DNA of 64,000 nt from an uncultured Oscillospiraceae bacterium (GTDB lineage Bacteria; Bacillota; Clostridia; Oscillospirales; Oscillospiraceae), in NCBI GenBank assembly GCA_934589525.1, contig CAKTOB010000013.1, forward strand, positions 1 through 64,000, given 5' to 3'. Within the stretch, counting starts at the first letter, position 1; each line of letters begins with the position of its first letter. The notes below the pieces were generated by a model. That model saw only the letters and a program-made list of their open reading frames with translations. It had not been told where the DNA came from and did no database searches. Below, in pieces: positions 52,441-59,982 of this stretch. A program made the translations under genes and the position numbers.

Positions 52441-53706
52441 TCAGTCTTCTACGCGACGAATTTGGGCCCCCAGGGCGGTCAGCTTTCCAATCAGGTCTTC
52501 ATAGCCCCGCTCCACAAAGTGGATGTTCTCCACCTGAGTGTGGCCCTGGGCGCTGAGGCCCGCAATGACCAGGGCCGCACCGGCCCGCAGGTCGTGAGCA
52601 AAAACCTTGGCCCCGTGAAGGGTCTCAACGCCCCCGACGGTGGCGGTTTTTCCCTCAATGCGGATGTTGGCCCCCATGTGCTCCAGCTCCTCGCAGTAGC
52701 CGAAGAACCGGGTCTCGTAAACGCTTTCGGTCAGGCGGCTGGTGCCTCTGGCCAGGGACATGCACACGCAGACCTGGGCCTGCATATCCGTGGGGAAGCC
52801 GGGGTAGGGCCGGGTTTTCACGGTGGTCTGCCGCAGGGGGCCGTTCCGGATGACCCGGATGGCATCGTCAAAGACGATGATCTTGGCACCCATTTCCGCC
52901 AGCTTGCTGGTGATGCACTCCATGTGCTTGGGGATCACATTCTGGACCAGAATGTTGCCCCCGGTGGCGGTGACGGCGGCCATATAGGTCCCGGCCTCGA
53001 TCTGGTCCGGGATAATGGCGTAGGTGCCGCCCTTTAAGGTGTTGACACCCTTGATTTTTACCGTATCCGTACCGGCACCGGTGATCCGGGCACCCATGGT
53101 GTTTAAGAAGTTGGCAAGGTCTACGATGTGGGGCTCTTTGGCGGCGTTTTCAATAATGGTCTGGCCGGGAAGCAGGGTGGCCGCCAGCATGATGTTCACC
53201 GTGGCCCCGACGCTGGCCATGTCCAGGGAGATCCTGGCTCCGTGGAGGCCTTCCTCGCTGGGCTGCAGGGCAATGTAGTCTTCCCGCTCATCCACCTCGG
53301 CACCCAGGGCAAAGAAGCCCTTCATGTGTTGGTCAATGGGCCGGGAGGCAAAGTTGCAGCCTCCGGGCAGGGCCACATGGGCTTTTCCGAACCGGCCAAG
53401 CAGGGCCCCCATCAGATAGTAGCTGGCCCGCATTTTGCGGACCATGTCCGCATCCGGGGCGGCGCACTGGACATCGGTACAGTCCAGTTCTACCACATGG
53501 GGTTCGGGGTAGCTGAGCTTTGCACCCATTCCCTCTAAAATATCCAGAAGGATGCGGACATCGGATATATCAGGTACGTTTTCAACGCGGCATTTTCCGC
53601 TGACCAGCAGCGCCGCGGGCAGAATGGCAACCGCCGCGTTTTTGGCGCCGCTGATGGTGACGGTCCCCTCCAGGGGTTTGCCGCCGTTTATTTCATATCT
53701 GGCCAA
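52441..53706 (-). CDS. murA: UDP-N-acetylglucosamine 1-carboxyvinyltransferase
   Basis: 421 residues, the usual MurA length; GGAGAGG precedes ATG 53706. The start ISGAKNAAVAILPAALL contains the substrate-binding Lys-Asn, and the catalytic Cys is in LPGGCNFASRPIDQH (about 117). The PYPGFPTDMQAQ motif (about 300) and GAALVIAGLSAQGHTQV (about 385) complete the family pattern. It transfers enolpyruvate from PEP to UDP-GlcNAc, the first step of peptidoglycan synthesis. A Cys at the active site means fosfomycin sensitivity is expected. Confidence 0.96.
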   Translation of the reverse strand: MARYEINGGKPLEGTVTISGAKNAAVAILPAALLVSGKCRVENVPDISDVRILLDILEGMGAKLSYPEPHVVELDCTDVQCAAPDADMVRKMRASYYLMGALLGRFGKAHVALPGGCNFASRPIDQHMKGFFALGAEVDEREDYIALQPSEEGLHGARISLDMASVGATVNIMLAATLLPGQTIIENAAKEPHIVDLANFLNTMGARITGAGTDTVKIKGVNTLKGGTYAIIPDQIEAGTYMAAVTATGGNILVQNVIPKHMECITSKLAEMGAKIIVFDDAIRVIRNGPLRQTTVKTRPYPGFPTDMQAQVCVCMSLARGTSRLTESVYETRFFGYCEELEHMGANIRIEGKTATVGGVETLHGAKVFAHDLRAGAALVIAGLSAQGHTQVENIHFVERGYEDLIGKLTALGAQIRRVED

Positions 53707-53826
53707 GGAACGATCCTCTCCTTGTGATAGATTCGGGGATAGAACATTAAAATTCCATGGTATTCTATCATGAAACAGAGATTTTGTAAAGAGAGATTCC
53801 CGTGATTTGGCAGAGTTTCCCCCAAA

Positions 53827-55116
53827 TCACCGCCGCAGGCCCTTGGGATAGTGGTTTTTGACCTGATTTCCGTCCCCTTTGCCCCAGCCGATGCTGTAGC
53901 CGTCCACGGTGACCAGGCACCAGCCCCGGATGTGCCCGGGCAAAACCTCCCCGTGGAGGTACCGTTCGATTTCCGGGCCCTGGGCGCTCAGGGGCAGGAT
54001 GTTTGCAAAGTCCCGGCCCCACAGGGCCAGGGCGTGGGCCGGTTCCAGCCGGTCCTTTTTAAGCTCTCCCAGCTCCAGGCCCGCCCGCAGTACCCGCAGC
54101 CCCTGAAGGGCCGGGGTGCCCGGAGGGGCCCAATAGAGCCGCGTGCCAAAGGTCAAGGGAATCCCTTCCGGAAGCCCCACGCCGACTTCCCGGGCAAAGG
54201 CATCCCAGGCCTTGGGCAGGGCCGCTGCTTTTTCCGGCGGAATTTCCGGTTCTTCCCCTTCCAGCTTACGCAGCACCGCCCCAAAGTGTCCCTCACCCAG
54301 AAGACGGTGGGGCCACATCCGGTAGCTTCCCTGGGGACCGGGGGTGAACCAGGGGGCCTCCACCTCCTCCGGCACAAACTCCGGGTGCCGCTGCAAAAAG
54401 GCCGCAACCGTCTGTTCGTTTTCCTCCGGGGCAAAGGTGCAGGTGGAATACACCAGCCGTCCGCCGGGCTTTAGAAGCACCGCGGCACTCTCCAAAATCT
54501 CTGCCTGCCGGGCGGCGCACATTTCCACGGTCTCCTGGCTCCAATCCGTTACGGCGGCCTCTTCTTTCCGGAACATGCCCTCTCCGGAGCAGGGGGCATC
54601 CACCAGCACCCGGTCAAAAAAGCCCGGCAGGCGCTTTGCCAGGTTCCCGGTTTTCTCGTTGGTGACGATGGCGTTGGCAACCCCCATGCGCTCGATATTC
54701 CGGGAGAGGATCTTCGCCCGGGCGGGGCTGAACTCATTGCAAAGAAGAAGCCCACGGCCCTTCATCCGTCCGGCGATTTGGGTGCTCTTTCCCCCGGGGG
54801 CGGCGCAGAGGTCGCAGACGGTCTCCCCGGGCTGGGGGTCTAACAGGGCCACGGCAGACATGGCGCTGGCCTCCTGCAAATAGTAGACCCCTGCCTCGTG
54901 ATAGGGGTGGAGCCCCGGCCGGGCCTGGGGATCATAATAATAGCCCATGGGCTCCCAGGGCACCGGCTCTTTTACAAAGGGCAGGGAGGGCACCGGCCCC
55001 TTTTGCGGGTCAAACCGCAAAGCCACCGCCCGGGGCCGCTCCAAAGACTCTAAAAACGCCGGGTATTCTTCCCCCAGCTGTTGCTGCATCCGTGTTAAAA
55101 ATGCTTCGGGAAGCAT
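53827..55116 (-). CDS. rRNA cytosine-C5 methyltransferase (RsmF/NSUN-like)
   Basis: 429 residues from ATG 55116, with AAAGGAG upstream. SAM-binding motif VCDLCAAPGGKSTQIA (about 100). The two catalytic Cys regions are VLVDAPCSGEGMF (about 180) and VYSTCTFAPEENE (about 235). The C-terminus (from about 290) is an RsmF first-C-terminal-domain-like and PUA-like extension. It methylates a cytosine in 16S rRNA or possibly tRNA. Monocistronic, divergent from the T-box leader of pheST. Confidence 0.92.
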   Translation of the reverse strand: MLPEAFLTRMQQQLGEEYPAFLESLERPRAVALRFDPQKGPVPSLPFVKEPVPWEPMGYYYDPQARPGLHPYHEAGVYYLQEASAMSAVALLDPQPGETVCDLCAAPGGKSTQIAGRMKGRGLLLCNEFSPARAKILSRNIERMGVANAIVTNEKTGNLAKRLPGFFDRVLVDAPCSGEGMFRKEEAAVTDWSQETVEMCAARQAEILESAAVLLKPGGRLVYSTCTFAPEENEQTVAAFLQRHPEFVPEEVEAPWFTPGPQGSYRMWPHRLLGEGHFGAVLRKLEGEEPEIPPEKAAALPKAWDAFAREVGVGLPEGIPLTFGTRLYWAPPGTPALQGLRVLRAGLELGELKKDRLEPAHALALWGRDFANILPLSAQGPEIERYLHGEVLPGHIRGWCLVTVDGYSIGWGKGDGNQVKNHYPKGLRR

Positions 55117-55197
55117 AGGTAAACTCCTTTTAAAATGCTTTTTCCCTATCATAGCATAAAGCCCCGGGATTATCTACCGCCCAAAACAAAAAAATCC

Positions 55198-55226
55198 TTG
55201 CAAATGAGGTTGAGGTGTGCTATGAT
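55198..55226 (+). promoter_or_regulatory. promoter of the pheST T-box transcript
   Basis: TTGCAA (55198-55203), a 17-bp spacer, then TATGAT (55221-55226). Confidence 0.8.
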
Positions 55227-55244
55227 ACGGGATGTATAGATTAA

Positions 55245-55505
55245 AAGCTGCGATTGGGCTGCCCTTTGCTGGTTTGCATTTCAGAGAGCGCGGGATGGTG
55301 TGAGCCGCGTATGTGCAGGAAACCGGGCTTTCTCCCAGGAGCTGCCGCCTGAAATACACAGTAGGGTTGGCCGGGTGACGCCGTTATGGGTCTTGGGCGT
55401 AGTAGCGCCTTAAAAGCGTGCCGTTTCGGCGGCAAATGCGGGTGGTACCGCGGAAGGATCTCCTTTCGTCCCGATAGTGGGATGGAAGGTGTTTTTTTAT
55501 ACTCA
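55245..55505 (+). promoter_or_regulatory. T-box leader (tRNA-Phe sensing, inferred)
   Basis: AGAGAGCGCGGGATGGTGTG (near 55283) is the Stem I conserved start. The T-box sequence GGGTGGTACCGCGG is at about 55441-55454, followed by a stem near 55456-55490 and a T-run (about 55492-55498). Uncharged tRNA-Phe binding would prevent termination. I infer the Phe specificity from pheST; I could not fix the specifier codon. Confidence 0.9.
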
Positions 55506-55535
55506 AAATGACCTTTCTTAACAGGAGGAAACACC

Positions 55536-56579
55536 ATGAAACAACAATTGGAAAGCATTCGGGAGCAGGCCCTGGCCGCTCTGGAAGAGGCTTCTACCCC
55601 GGCGGCTCTGGAAGAGCTGCGGGTCAAGCTGCTGGGCAAAAAGGGCGAGCTTACCGCCGTGCTGAAGCAGATGGGCAAGCTCTCCGCCGAGGAGCGGCCC
55701 GTCATGGGCCAGATGGCCAACTCTGTCCGCTCTGCCATTGAGGAAAAGCTGGAGCAGCGGAAGCAGACCATTCACGCCGCCGCCCTGGAAGCCAAGCTGG
55801 CCGCCGAGGCCATTGACGTGACCATTCCCGGCGAGTCCTTTACCATCGGCCACCAGCACCCCATGAACCAGGTGCTGCAGGAAATCAAGGATGCCTTCGT
55901 GGGCATGGGCTACACGGTCTATGAAGCCCCGGAGGTGGAGCTGGCGGACTACAACTTCACCAAGCTGAACATTGAAGAGGGCCACCCCTCCCGGGACCGC
56001 AGCGATACCTTCTATTTCACCGATGACGATTCCGTGCTTCTGCGTACCCAGACCAGCCCCATGCAGATCCGCTACATGGAGACCCATGAGCCCCCCATCT
56101 GCATGCTGGCCCCCGGCCGGGTGTTCCGGAAGGACGAGGCCGATGCCACCCATTCCCCTATGTTCCATCAGATCGAGGGCCTGGTGGTGGCGGAGGACAT
56201 CACCATGGGCGACCTGAAGGGTGCCCTCATCGCCATTTTGCGGAAGGTCTACGGCGAGACCGCCGAGACCCGGTTCCGCCCCCATCACTTCCCCTTTACG
56301 GAGCCCAGCTGCGAAATGGATATGCAGTGCCACAAGTGCCACGGCACCGGCGAAATCGACGGCCAGACCTGCTCCACCTGCCACGGTGAGGGCTGGATCG
56401 AGGTGCTGGGTGCCGGTATGGTCCACCCCAAGGTCCTGGAAAACTGCGGCATCGACCCGGAAAAGTACACGGGCTTTGCCTTCGGCATGGGCCTGGAGCG
56501 GATGGCCATGGGCCAGCTGAAAATCAACGACCTGCGTCTGATTTTCGACAACGACGTTCGGTTCCTGAACCAGTTCTGA
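55536..56579 (+). CDS. pheS: phenylalanyl-tRNA synthetase alpha subunit
   Basis: 347 residues; AGGAGG precedes ATG 55536. The coiled N-terminal arm (about 1-95) precedes the class II catalytic core with GHQHPMNQVL, motif 2 GRVFRKDEADATHSPMFHQIEG (about 195, in order), and motif 3 GFAFGMGLERMAM (about 315). A CHKCHGTGEIDGQTCSTCHG stretch (about 265-285) has four CxxC-type Cys, a zinc-finger-like insertion that is longer than the short Cys loop in other clostridial PheS. It works as an alpha2-beta2 enzyme with PheT. Confidence 0.96.
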   Translation: MKQQLESIREQALAALEEASTPAALEELRVKLLGKKGELTAVLKQMGKLSAEERPVMGQMANSVRSAIEEKLEQRKQTIHAAALEAKLAAEAIDVTIPGESFTIGHQHPMNQVLQEIKDAFVGMGYTVYEAPEVELADYNFTKLNIEEGHPSRDRSDTFYFTDDDSVLLRTQTSPMQIRYMETHEPPICMLAPGRVFRKDEADATHSPMFHQIEGLVVAEDITMGDLKGALIAILRKVYGETAETRFRPHHFPFTEPSCEMDMQCHKCHGTGEIDGQTCSTCHGEGWIEVLGAGMVHPKVLENCGIDPEKYTGFAFGMGLERMAMGQLKINDLRLIFDNDVRFLNQF

Positions 56580-56592
56580 GGAGGGAAAAACA

Positions 56593-58980
56593 ATGAAACT
56601 GAACAGAAAATGGATCAATGAAGATTTCGTAGACCTGCATGAGGTTTCCGATAAAGAATTTGTAGAGCGGCTCACCGTATTCGGCCAGAAGGTGGAAACC
56701 TGGGAGCGGATGGATGCCGAAATCAAAAATGTGGTGGTAGGCCGGGTCCTTTCCATGGTGCGCCACCCCAACTCCGACCATATGTTCATCTGCCAGGTGG
56801 ACGTGGGCCGGGAAGAGCCGGAGCAGATCGTCACCGGTGCCCAGAATGTCCATGAGGGAGACCTGGTGCCGGTGGCCCTGCACAATTCCTACCTGCCCGG
56901 CGGCGTTCACATCACCAAGGGCAAGCTCCGTGGGGAAAAGTCCAACGGGATGCTCTGCTCCTTTGAAGAGCTGGGCCTGACCCAGAACGACCTGCCCGGT
57001 GTGTTTGCCGACGGCATCTGGATTTTGAATGACGAGGACTGCAAGCCCGGAGACGACATCAACCCCATCATCGGCAACGACGACACCGTGGTGGACTTTG
57101 AGATCACCAACAACCGGCCGGATTGCTACTCCATCATCGGCCTGGCCCGGGAGACTGCCGCCGCCTTCGGCAAGCCCCTGCGGCACCATGAGCCCGTGGT
57201 TCACGGCTCGGAAGCCGGTTCCATTTTTGAGCACCTGGATGTGGAGGTCCCTGCGGAGAACCTGTGCAACCGCTACACCTCCCGGATGGTGGCCAATGTG
57301 AAGATCGGACCCAGCCCCAAGTGGCTGCGGCAGCGTCTGCGGGCCAACGGCGTTCGGCCCATCAACAACATTGTGGACATCACCAACTATGTGATGCTGG
57401 AATACGGCCAGCCCATGCACGCCTTTGACTACCGCTATGTTTCCTCCGGAAAGATCGTGGTCCGGGAAGCCCAGGAAGGGGAGTCCATGACCACGTTGGA
57501 GGGCACCCAGCGGGAGTTGAAGCCCGGTATGCTGGTGATCGCAGACGAGACAAAGCCCATCGGCCTGGCCGGTATCATGGGCGGCCTCAATAGTGAGATC
57601 CGGGAGGACACCTCGATGGTGGTCTTTGAGTCTGCCAACTTTAATGGCACCTCCATCCGCCAGACCGCTCTGGCCCTGGGTATGCGTACCGAGGCCTCCG
57701 GCAAGTTTGAAAAGAATCTGGACCCCATGCTGACGGTCCCCGCTGTCCAGCGGGCCTGTGAGTTGGTGGAGCTGCTTCAGTGCGGCGACGTGCTGGACGG
57801 CATGATCGACGTGATCAACCATGTTCCCCAGCCCAGAACCATCCCTCTGGAGCCGGAGAAGATCAACAAGCTCCTGGGCACCAAGATTTCCAAGGAAGAC
57901 ATGGTTCAGTATCTGGCGCTGCTGGAAGTGCCTGTGGTGGATGATGTGATCCAGGTGCCCTCCTTCCGGCCGGATCTGGTGCGGATGGTGGACATTGCCG
58001 AGGAGGTGGGCCGTTCCTACGGCTACAACGAGATCCCCGTGACCCAGTTCCGCACCGCCACCCACGGAGGCTATTCCAGAGAAATGAAGCTGGAAGTGAA
58101 GACCGGCACCCTCTGCCGGGCCATGGGCTACAGCGAGATCATCACCTATTCCTTCACCTCTCCCTCTGTTTTTGACCAGATCCGCATTCCCCAGGATTCT
58201 CCTCTGCGCAATGTCCTGCGCATCCAGAACCCCCTGGGTGAGGATACCTCCATTATGCGGACCATCGCCCTGCCCTCCATGCTGGAGATCCTCTCCCGGA
58301 ACAATGCCTACCACAACAAGGCAGCCAAGCTCTATGAAGTCGCCACGGTGTACCTGCCCCGGGAGGGCCAGGTCCTGCCGGAGGAGCCCAAGAAGCTGAT
58401 GCTGGGCACCTATGGCACCGCCGAGACCTTCTTCACCCTGAAGGGCGAGCTGGAAGCCATCTTCTCCGGTCTGCGGATGAAGAAGGCGGAGTATACGGCG
58501 GAAAAAAACGACCCCAGCTACCATCCCGGCCGCTGCGCCAGAATCACCGTGGACGGTGTTGACATTGGCGTTATGGGCCAGGTTCATCCGCTGGTTGCCG
58601 CCAACTACGGCATGGATTCCGAGGTGTTCTGCGCCGAACTGGACCTCACCAAAATGATGGGAATGCTCCTGCCGGAGCCCACCTATGTGCCTCTGCCCAA
58701 GTACCCCGCCGTCAGCCGGGATCTGGCAGTGGTCTGTGACGAAGAAGTGACCGTTGCCCAGGCGGAAAAGGTCATCGCCGCTGCCGCCGGGAAGCTGCTG
58801 CGGGATGTAAAGCTCTTTGACATTTACCGGGGCGTAGGCGTGCCCACCGGCAAAAAGAGCATGGCCTTCTCCTTAGAACTCCGGGCCGACGACCGGACCC
58901 TGACCGACAGCGACTCCGAAGCCGTCACCTCCAAGGTCCTCAAAGCCCTGGAAGACCAGCTGGGCGCCACCCTGCGGTAA
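56593..58980 (+). CDS. pheT: phenylalanyl-tRNA synthetase beta subunit
   Basis: 795 residues, 13 bp after pheS with AGGAGG upstream. Domains in order: B1 start, tRNA-binding OB domain (about 40-150, VVVGRVLSMVRHPNSDHMFI), B3/B4 editing region (about 205-400) with the FDYRYVSSGKIVVREAQEG strand, B5 (about 405-480), the catalytic-like core (about 490-690), and the ferredoxin-fold anticodon-binding domain at the end (KYPAVSRDLAVV to LTDSDSEAV). It carries editing and tRNA recognition for PheRS. Confidence 0.96.
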   Translation: MKLNRKWINEDFVDLHEVSDKEFVERLTVFGQKVETWERMDAEIKNVVVGRVLSMVRHPNSDHMFICQVDVGREEPEQIVTGAQNVHEGDLVPVALHNSYLPGGVHITKGKLRGEKSNGMLCSFEELGLTQNDLPGVFADGIWILNDEDCKPGDDINPIIGNDDTVVDFEITNNRPDCYSIIGLARETAAAFGKPLRHHEPVVHGSEAGSIFEHLDVEVPAENLCNRYTSRMVANVKIGPSPKWLRQRLRANGVRPINNIVDITNYVMLEYGQPMHAFDYRYVSSGKIVVREAQEGESMTTLEGTQRELKPGMLVIADETKPIGLAGIMGGLNSEIREDTSMVVFESANFNGTSIRQTALALGMRTEASGKFEKNLDPMLTVPAVQRACELVELLQCGDVLDGMIDVINHVPQPRTIPLEPEKINKLLGTKISKEDMVQYLALLEVPVVDDVIQVPSFRPDLVRMVDIAEEVGRSYGYNEIPVTQFRTATHGGYSREMKLEVKTGTLCRAMGYSEIITYSFTSPSVFDQIRIPQDSPLRNVLRIQNPLGEDTSIMRTIALPSMLEILSRNNAYHNKAAKLYEVATVYLPREGQVLPEEPKKLMLGTYGTAETFFTLKGELEAIFSGLRMKKAEYTAEKNDPSYHPGRCARITVDGVDIGVMGQVHPLVAANYGMDSEVFCAELDLTKMMGMLLPEPTYVPLPKYPAVSRDLAVVCDEEVTVAQAEKVIAAAAGKLLRDVKLFDIYRGVGVPTGKKSMAFSLELRADDRTLTDSDSEAVTSKVLKALEDQLGATLR

Positions 58981-59001
58981 TATACTTTCCAAAATAACCT
59001 G

Positions 59002-59032
59002 CCCCCTCGCCGCATAGGATACGGCGAGGGGG
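59002..59032 (+). terminator. stem-loop after pheT, overlapping the next ribosome binding site
   Basis: CCCCCTCGCCG (59002-59012) pairs perfectly with 59022-59032, followed by TGCTTTTA. The GGGGG of its right arm is also the only plausible ribosome binding site of the gene at 59040. Confidence 0.75.
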
Positions 59033-59039
59033 TGCTTTT

Positions 59040-59417
59040 ATGGAAACGGAATTGGAATTGGGTGGCAGCAGCGTGGGAAAGGTCCAGGCCCTGCGGCAGG
59101 GCTTATATTATGTGTTTCACTGCCGCTGTAGGCTCGACACCCAACAGGCGGTGCGGCTGTGGGTCAGCTGTGGAGAAAACAAAGAAGACCTGGGGGTGCT
59201 GGTTCCCATGGACGGCGGCTTCGGCCTGGATACCCGTCGGCCCGTGAAGCGCCTGGGGGAGGGGATGCTAAGCTTTCGCCTGGCCCTCAAGCACGACCCG
59301 CCCCAAACCCATTTTGAGCCCATCTCCCCGGAGGAACCCTTCGCCTATTTGCAGCGCTTGAAGGACGCCTACCTGGAAACCCGCAACGGCCAACCGGGGG
59401 CGGTCTGGAAGGAATAA
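59040..59417 (+). CDS. conserved-looking hypothetical protein downstream of pheT
   Basis: 125 residues from ATG 59040. A beta-rich body, with LYYVFHCRCRLD near 22-33, WVSCGENKEDLGVLVPMDGGFG (about 40-62 in order), and a PISPEEPFAYLQRLKDAYLE C-terminal helix. It has the look of a small cytoplasmic protein, and I recall similar unassigned frames next to other genes in Oscillospiraceae. I do not recognise a function. Its translation would require opening of the hairpin at 59002-59032. Confidence 0.6.
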   Translation: METELELGGSSVGKVQALRQGLYYVFHCRCRLDTQQAVRLWVSCGENKEDLGVLVPMDGGFGLDTRRPVKRLGEGMLSFRLALKHDPPQTHFEPISPEEPFAYLQRLKDAYLETRNGQPGAVWKE

Positions 59418-59419
59418 GG

Positions 59420-59980
59420 CACAGGTTATCATTGCAACGTAGCGGGCGGCAATATACCTTGCTTTTTGTATTTTTAGAAGAACAAAACGATAATAAATAC
59501 GTTAAATATACGATAATGCGGAACAAATGTATCGTAGGGGCGGCTATTAGCCGCCCGCTACGTTCCGAAAACAACCTGTCTGGTTGAACGGTATTACCCA
59601 ATATACGATACACCCAATGTAGCGGCGATGATTCATCGCCACATGCAACGTAACGAATAGAACTTGTGTAGACAAACAAAACCACCTACCGATATGTCAT
59701 TCCGAGGGAGCGAAGCGAGTCGAGGAATCTTCCCAAGTGGCAAGTTTTACCTTACGCAGGTTATTTTTGCTACTTGGGTAGATTCCTCCACTCCGCTTCG
59801 CTGCGGTCGGAATGACATATCTGGGGGGGTGGTTCTGTTTTGTCCGTACGGGGTTGTATTTGCAACGTTTCATGGCGATGGATCATCGCCGCTACATTGC
59901 GTGGTACCATTCAACCACACGGGTTGTATTCGAGACGTGGCGGGCGGCAGATTGCCGCCCCTACGGCAACGTACCACGTT
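59420..59980. repeat. intergenic palindromic repeat array 7
   Basis: GGGGCGGCTATTAGCC module (near 59538), GATGATTCATCGCC modules (near 59629 and 59877), the long GTCATTCCGA palindrome (about 59692-59822) and GGCGGGCGGCAGATTGCC module (near 59939). No credible gene. Confidence 0.85.
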
Positions 59981-59982
59981 TT

